From contig CALHCA010000026.1 of assembly GCA_937930585.1 (NCBI GenBank), forward strand, positions 1 through 19,283: 19,283 nt of DNA, written 5' to 3'. This DNA is from an uncultured bacterium (GTDB lineage: Bacteria > Patescibacteriota > Saccharimonadia > Saccharimonadales > Saccharimonadaceae). Under the pieces are notes generated by a model that saw only the letters and a list, made by a program, of their open reading frames with translations, made no database searches and had not been told where the DNA came from. This document shows positions 15,358 through 19,283 of this stretch, piece after piece. Made by a program: the position numbers and the translations under genes. The number at the start of each line of letters is the position of its first letter. The first letter of the stretch is position 1.

Positions 15358-15381
15358 AAAAGCACTCGCGTGAGTGCTTTT
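15358..15381. terminator. Bidirectional terminator between galU-like gene and ogt
   Basis: Perfect 10-bp inverted repeat AAAAGCACTC (15358-15367) / GAGTGCTTTT (15372-15381) with loop GCGT. It has A and T runs on its two sides, so it works for both convergent genes. Confidence 0.88.
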
Positions 15382-15389
15382 AAATTTGT

Positions 15390-15896
15390 TTAAATTCCCT
15401 CGTGCTGAAGTAGCCAACTTTTACGGTTTTGTCCTCCGTTATAACCACCAAAATCCATATCTTTCGTAAGAACTCGATGACACGGAACAATTATAGAGAG
15501 CTTATTTGCGTTTAAAGCGTTACCAACTGCACGGACAGCATTAGGATTTTCAATTTTTTCGGCAATTTCAGAATATGTTGAAGTAGAACCAGAACGAATA
15601 TTTTGAAGTTCCTCCCAAACCTGTTTTTGAAAATCTGTTCCAATCATTTCAATCGGTGTTCGAAAACTCGCGAAAGGGTGTTTGAAATAATCTTCAAGCT
15701 CAATTCGTATCTGTTTGATAGGTAAATTTTCTCCTTCTTCAACCTCTTCAACTTCAAAAAAATCTTTAATTTGAACTAGATCTTTTTCGAAATTTTCATT
15801 ATCTTGAAATTCTAAAAAAACTAAAGCATCATCGTGAGCGATTGCCGTCATTTCGCCAAGTGGCGTTTGAATTTTAGAAAGTTTTAGTTCACGCAT
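15390..15896 (-). CDS. ogt: Methylated-DNA--[protein]-cysteine S-methyltransferase
   Basis: Suicide repair protein that takes alkyl groups from O6-alkylguanine onto its own cysteine. The C-terminal DNA-binding domain (about 85-168) is complete: FQKQVWEEL, the Arg finger Arg122 in AVRAVGNALNAN, the active site IVPCHRV with Cys139, and the closing GGYNGG..RKSWLLQHEG. The N-terminal region (1-84) is short and of the Ogt/MGMT type, with no AraC domain, so it is not Ada. Length (168 aa) is normal. The ATG is preceded by a consensus promoter only 12 nt away and no Shine-Dalgarno, so the mRNA leader is about 5 nt. It is divergent from clpC. Confidence 0.95.
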   Translation of the reverse strand: MRELKLSKIQTPLGEMTAIAHDDALVFLEFQDNENFEKDLVQIKDFFEVEEVEEGENLPIKQIRIELEDYFKHPFASFRTPIEMIGTDFQKQVWEELQNIRSGSTSTYSEIAEKIENPNAVRAVGNALNANKLSIIVPCHRVLTKDMDFGGYNGGQNRKSWLLQHEGI

Positions 15897-15908
15897 TTTA
15901 ATATGACA

Positions 15909-15937
15909 ATTATATATAAAAAAGCCTAAAAAGTCAA
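15909..15937 (-). promoter_or_regulatory. Promoter of ogt
   Basis: On the - strand: -35 TTGACT (15937-15932), 17-bp spacer, -10 TATAAT (15914-15909), near consensus. The ATG (15896) begins 12 nt after the -10, implying a leader of about 5 nt. Its -35 ends 17 bp from the CIRCE element. Confidence 0.8.
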
Positions 15938-15953
15938 ATAAAATAAGAAATTA

Positions 15954-15980
15954 TTAGCACTCATATTGTAAGAGTGCTAA
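15954..15980. promoter_or_regulatory. CIRCE operator (HrcA binding site) upstream of clpC
   Basis: TTAGCACTC (15954-15962), 9-bp spacer, GAGTGCTAA (15972-15980): an exact match to the canonical CIRCE element, the operator of the heat-shock repressor HrcA. The spacer contains the clpC -35 box, so repressor binding would block RNA polymerase directly. The divergent ogt promoter is 17 bp away and could also be affected. Confidence 0.95.
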
Positions 15981-15994
15981 AAGTATGATAAAAT
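15966..15994 (+). promoter_or_regulatory. Promoter of the clpC-clpP operon (leaderless)
   Basis: -35 TTGTAA (15966-15971) inside the CIRCE spacer, 17-bp spacer, extended -10 TG-A-TAAAAT (hexamer 15989-15994). The expected start coincides with the ATG at 16001. No Shine-Dalgarno precedes it. Confidence 0.78.
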
Positions 15995-16000
15995 AGAGTT

Positions 16001-18487
16001 ATGATACCTGAAGACTTTCAAGAAATTATTTCGCGAATGAGTGAAAATTCGCACAAAAGTTTGGAGCGAGCAGAATTCTTCTCTCGTAAATTTAAAACTG
16101 GCTACATTGGAATTGAATATATTTTGTTAGGAATTTTAGCAAATCGCGAATCTTCGGCGGCAACTTTAGCATATGAATATGGCTTAAAGTTTGAAGATTT
16201 ATATGATTTTTTTGTTGAAAATCCGCCAATTTCGAAAAGTATGCCAGATTTTGTAGATCCAAACGTGCGAGCTTTAACCGACCGTGCGGTTTTTGCATTA
16301 AAAATGGCGAGTTTAATTTCTGGTGACGATAATGAAATTAGCACAAAGAACCTGCTTTTCTCAATTTTAAAGCAAAAAGATTTAAAATTACAGGTTGTGC
16401 TTCGGCAAACTGGGGCTAATATTGAGGGGCTAGTGAATGCTTTTGATATTTTATTTTCGAACGAAAATTCAGCCGAGGGAATTGATGAAATTGAGCAAAA
16501 AAGCTTTCGAAAGAATTCAGAGAAACGACAATCTAGTCGTGAAATTGCAATTTTGAAGAAATTTGGTGAAGATTTGACAGAAAAAGCTAAAAATGGCGAA
16601 CTTGATCCAGTAATTGGGCGTGAAACTGAAGTCCAGAGATTAATTACGGTTTTGCTTCGTCGCACGAAATCGAATCCAGTTTTGATTGGTGAAGCTGGAG
16701 TTGGAAAAACCGCTGTAGTTGAGCTTCTTGCTCAAAAAATTTCGAAAGAACAAGTTCCGCCACAACTAATTGGAAAGCGAATTTTTGAAATTGATTTAGC
16801 TGGAATGTTGGCTGGTACGAAATTTCGTGGTCAGTTTGAAGAGCGGCTAAAAAATGTAATTAAAGCGCTTGAAAAACATCAAGAAATCATTGCATTTATT
16901 GATGAAATTCATCTTTTAGCAGGAACTGGCTCGGCAGAGGGCGCAATGGATGCGGCAAATATTTTAAAGCCAGCGCTCGCTCGTGGAAAAATTAAACTAA
17001 TTGGCGCCACAACTTTTGACGAATTTAAAAAATCGATTGAGAAAGACTCTGCATTAAATCGGCGTTTTCAATCTGTTCAGGTTGAAGAACCGAGCTTGAA
17101 CGAAACGATTGATATTTTAAAAGGTTTGCGAGAAAAATATGAAAAATATCATAATATTGAAGTTTCTGATGAAGTTTTGGGTGAAATCGTTGATATGAGC
17201 GCGAGGTATATTTTTGACCGCCAAATGCCAGATAAAGCCATTGATATTTTAGATGAGGCTGGTGCGCTAGCTGTAAGCGAGAAGGTGTCGAAACCGAATA
17301 AAATTTCAGAATTCTCGCGCGAGATTGAAAAATTAAATGAAAAGCAAATTCGAGCGGCAGAAAATGAAGATTTCGAAGGTGCTGCTCTCTATAAAACGCG
17401 AATCTCACAACTTAGAAAGAAACTTAGTGAAGAAGAGCAAAAAGCAAAAAGTTCGAAAAAAATTAATTTAACGAGCGATTATGTGGCGCGAGCGATTTCT
17501 TTAAAAACGAATATTCCGGTTCAAAAAATTTCAAAAAATCAGGCAAAAATTCTACAAAATCTTGAAAAACATCTTTCGAAAAAGGTGATTGGTCAAAGTG
17601 AGGCGATTAAGAAAATTTCGAAAGCGATCCGCCGTAATAAGTCTGGAATTTCAGATGAAAATCGTCCAATTGGTTCGTTTATTTTTCTTGGCCCGACTGG
17701 AGTTGGAAAAACTGAACTTTCACGCCAGCTTGCAAATGAGGTTTTTGGTGGTTCGAAATCTCTAATCAAAATTGATATGAGTGAATTTGGCGAAAAGCAT
17801 AAAACCTCGCAGCTTTTAGGTGCGCCAGCTGGTTATGTCGGCTATGGTGAAGGTGGAACTTTAACGGAGAAGGTTCGCCGTCAGCCATATTCTGTAGTGC
17901 TTTTTGATGAAATTGAAAAAGCCCACCCAGATACTTTCAATCTACTTTTGCAACTCTTAGAAGATGGTGAATTAACAGATTCGCAAGGTAGAAAAGTTTC
18001 GTTCAAAAATACTGTTGTAATTTTAACAAGTAATCTTGGCGCAAGCGAAATGATGAATGAAAAATCGCTCGGGTTTGAGGCGGAAAGTTCTTCAAAAAAG
18101 AATCACTTAAAAAATGAAAAATTTGCTCGAAGAGCTCTTGAGAAAATTCTAAAACCTGAACTTTTAAATCGATTCGATGGAATTATTACATTTCAATCAC
18201 TTTCGAAAACTGAAATTGGCAAGATTTTTGATATTCTTTTAGCTGATTTAAATAATCGATTGCTTCGAAAAGGTTTGAATTTGAAAGTTCGAAAATCGGC
18301 GAAAGATTTTATTATTGAAAAGGGTTATGACACTAAAAATGGAGCAAGACCACTTAGGCGTGCAATTGAGGACTTACTTGAACATAGACTAGCCGAGGAG
18401 ATTATAGCAAAAAATCCGCCAAAAGGGACGCAATTTGTGGCGAGTGTGAAAAATGGTGAAATTATAATTGAAGTTTCGAAAGATTAA
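16001..18487 (+). CDS. clpC: ATP-dependent Clp protease ATP-binding subunit ClpC
   Basis: Hsp100 AAA+ unfoldase that feeds proteins to ClpP. Domains in order over 828 residues: Clp_N repeat domain (about 5-150), linker (150-185), AAA-1 with Walker A GEAGVGKT (230-237) and Walker B FIDEIH (299-304), a short middle domain with a UVR-type motif (about 441-476, [14 protein letters not shown]), AAA-2 with Walker A GPTGVGKT (564-571) and Walker B LFDEIEK (634-640), then the ClpP-docking tripeptide LGF (690-692) and the C-terminal small domain. The short UVR-containing middle domain marks it as ClpC rather than ClpB, and the LGF loop fits a ClpP partner encoded 9 bp downstream. Control by CIRCE/HrcA replaces the CtsR control known for Firmicutes clpC. 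Translation is likely leaderless. Confidence 0.95.
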   Translation: MIPEDFQEIISRMSENSHKSLERAEFFSRKFKTGYIGIEYILLGILANRESSAATLAYEYGLKFEDLYDFFVENPPISKSMPDFVDPNVRALTDRAVFALKMASLISGDDNEISTKNLLFSILKQKDLKLQVVLRQTGANIEGLVNAFDILFSNENSAEGIDEIEQKSFRKNSEKRQSSREIAILKKFGEDLTEKAKNGELDPVIGRETEVQRLITVLLRRTKSNPVLIGEAGVGKTAVVELLAQKISKEQVPPQLIGKRIFEIDLAGMLAGTKFRGQFEERLKNVIKALEKHQEIIAFIDEIHLLAGTGSAEGAMDAANILKPALARGKIKLIGATTFDEFKKSIEKDSALNRRFQSVQVEEPSLNETIDILKGLREKYEKYHNIEVSDEVLGEIVDMSARYIFDRQMPDKAIDILDEAGALAVSEKVSKPNKISEFSREIEKLNEKQIRAAENEDFEGAALYKTRISQLRKKLSEEEQKAKSSKKINLTSDYVARAISLKTNIPVQKISKNQAKILQNLEKHLSKKVIGQSEAIKKISKAIRRNKSGISDENRPIGSFIFLGPTGVGKTELSRQLANEVFGGSKSLIKIDMSEFGEKHKTSQLLGAPAGYVGYGEGGTLTEKVRRQPYSVVLFDEIEKAHPDTFNLLLQLLEDGELTDSQGRKVSFKNTVVILTSNLGASEMMNEKSLGFEAESSSKKNHLKNEKFARRALEKILKPELLNRFDGIITFQSLSKTEIGKIFDILLADLNNRLLRKGLNLKVRKSAKDFIIEKGYDTKNGARPLRRAIEDLLEHRLAEEIIAKNPPKGTQFVASVKNGEIIIEVSKD

Positions 18488-18496
18488 GGAGGGAAA

Positions 18497-19096
18497 ATGC
18501 GAAAAACAGAGAATTATTTAGTTCCAACGGTTGTTGAAGAGACTAATAGAGGCGAGCGAGCGTTTGATATTTATTCGCGGCTTTTAAAAGAACGAGTTAT
18601 TTTTTTGGGCGAAGATGTGAATTCGCACACGGCGAATGTTGTGGTGGCGCAACTTCTTCATTTAGCTTTCGAAAATCCAGATGAAGATATTAAACTTTAT
18701 ATTAATAGCCCTGGCGGAAGCGTTTATGATGGTTTGGCGATTTATGATACGATTAAATTTATCAAACCAGACGTACAAACAATTGGGATTGGTTTGCAGG
18801 CTTCAATGGGGGCGTTTTTGCTGGCGGCTGGAACAAAAGGTAAGCGTGCGATTTTGCCGAATTCTCGAGTAATGATTCATCAGCCTTCAAGCGGCACTCG
18901 TGGAAAAGTTACAGATCAAGAAATTGATTTAAAGGAAAGCTTATTGCTTAAAGAAAAACTTGCACAAATTTTGGCCGAAAATAGTGGTCAGGATTTGGAA
19001 AAGCTCAAAAACGATATGGAGCGAGACTATTGGATGAGTGCTGAGGAGGCTGTAAAATACGGCTTAGCTGATAAAATAATCCATCAAGAAAAATAG
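18497..19096 (+). CDS. clpP: ATP-dependent Clp protease proteolytic subunit ClpP
   Basis: Serine peptidase forming the barrel-shaped tetradecamer that degrades proteins unfolded by ClpC. The triad is visible: Ser103 in [11 protein letters not shown], His128 in MIHQP and Asp177 in [12 protein letters not shown]; the oxyanion loop SPGGSV lies at 71-76. A short propeptide-like lead (about 1-14) precedes the axial-loop region. Length (199 aa) is normal. AAGGAGG (18486-18492) lies 4 nt before the ATG and overlaps the clpC stop, so clpP is translated from the clpC mRNA with a strong site of its own. It is expected to share the HrcA-controlled promoter; none is visible in the 9-bp gap. Confidence 0.97.
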   Translation: MRKTENYLVPTVVEETNRGERAFDIYSRLLKERVIFLGEDVNSHTANVVVAQLLHLAFENPDEDIKLYINSPGGSVYDGLAIYDTIKFIKPDVQTIGIGLQASMGAFLLAAGTKGKRAILPNSRVMIHQPSSGTRGKVTDQEIDLKESLLLKEKLAQILAENSGQDLEKLKNDMERDYWMSAEEAVKYGLADKIIHQEK

Positions 19097-19112
19097 CCTC
19101 ACGAACGAGACT
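19089..19112 (-). terminator. Intrinsic terminator for the downstream minus-strand gene
   Basis: Read on the - strand: AGTCTC (19112-19107), loop GTTCGT, GAGGCT (19100-19095), 6 bp with one wobble, then A-TTTTT. On the + strand the same stem has a C-A mismatch and no T run, so it is weaker for clpP, whose stop codon overlaps it. Confidence 0.55.
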
Positions 19113-19120
19113 ATTAAATA

Positions 19121-19283
19121 CTAGTAATTGTATCCGTCAATTGGCTTAACTTTTTCGCCAACGGCGGATTTTTTTAATGATTTTAGGCGTTTAAATTCGG
19201 TTTTTGAAACCGGCACTGGCCAGATCTCTTGCGAATTTTTCTCATCTTTCGAAACTCTTAAAGCTAAAACATAATATTTATCA
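19121..19283 (-). CDS. Unrecognised protein, C-terminal 53 residues (partial, 5' end outside window)
   Basis: An open frame enters from the right edge on the - strand and ends in TAG (19123-19121). The visible 53 residues are Lys/Glu-rich with a WPVPVSKTEF segment and end in DGYNY. Signs that it is real: a terminator follows on the same strand, the codons match the local style (TCG-AAA for Ser-Lys), and it is convergent with clpP as expected for a compact layout. No family can be named from so short a tail. Confidence 0.6.
   Translation of the reverse strand, partial: DKYYVLALRVSKDEKNSQEIWPVPVSKTEFKRLKSLKKSAVGEKVKPIDGYNY

Noticed and set aside
15358..15381. Inverted repeat AGCACTC / GAGTGCT between galU and ogt resembles CIRCE half-sites.
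   Set aside because: The spacer is 4 bp instead of 9 and the outer TTA/TAA bases are missing, while A/T runs and convergent gene ends fit a terminator.
16102..16665. A 187-codon open frame on the minus strand opposite clpC.
   Set aside because: It lies wholly antisense to well-supported clpC coding sequence; its protein is low-complexity Ser/Phe/Lys and has no promoter or ribosome site. It is a shadow of the codon bias.
1..19283. TGA recoded to glycine as in Gracilibacteria/Absconditabacteria.
   Set aside because: No real gene contains an in-frame TGA, so there is no evidence for reassignment; glycines use GGN codons.

Overview
The window is AT-rich, tightly packed chromosomal DNA with 13 complete and 2 partial protein genes and no sign of rRNA, tRNA, IS elements or CRISPR. 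The gene set and style (compact housekeeping genes, canonical Shine-Dalgarno sites mixed with leaderless genes, an RNase J with a long basic N-terminus, a stand-alone nusA, a ClpC-ClpP pair, very frequent TTCGAAA) suggest a member of Patescibacteria/CPR, most likely Candidatus Saccharibacteria (TM7). This placement is inferred from style and protein character; no marker phylogeny was possible. All 15 stop codons are TAA (12) or TAG (3). None is TGA, and no real gene has an in-frame TGA.

Layout. 1-974: C-terminal part of a class A penicillin-binding protein. 1007-1291 (-): small DUF5665-type membrane protein, convergent with the PBP gene across a shared terminator. 1385-5666: two-gene operon of an alpha-phosphoglucomutase-like enzyme and a cytosolic M1 aminopeptidase, overlapping by 11 bp. 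5697-6800 (-): COG0523/CobW metallochaperone GTPase. 6918-8492: two unrecognised genes, a four-helix membrane protein and a soluble helical protein, each with its own extended -10 promoter and terminator. 8628-10703: RNase J. 10945-12996: RecG. 13090-14286: NusA. 14388-15350: GalU-like nucleotidyltransferase. 15390-15896 (-): O6-alkylguanine-DNA alkyltransferase. 16001-19096: clpC-clpP operon under a perfect CIRCE operator. 19121-19283 (-): 3' end of an unrecognised gene.

How the genes relate. Phosphoglucomutase and GalU would together turn glucose-6-phosphate into UDP-glucose for envelope sugars, and the PBP builds the wall. RNase J and NusA are RNA decay and transcription factors; both have structured leaders that could allow self-control. 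RecG and the alkyltransferase serve DNA repair. ClpC-ClpP is a protease predicted to be under HrcA heat-shock control. The M1 aminopeptidase would finish peptide recycling.

Most notable: (1) the palindrome TTCGAA, mostly as TTCGAAA, occurs about 60 times where base composition predicts about 7, in all codon phases and in leaders, but is missing from about 6.93 to 8.57 kb, exactly where two orphan genes use AGA/AGG instead of CGN arginine codons; (2) a perfect CIRCE whose spacer holds the -35 of a leaderless clpC; (3) a uniform promoter pattern (TGnTAnAAT, 17-bp spacer) giving several leaderless transcripts; (4) hairpins in the rnj and nusA leaders.
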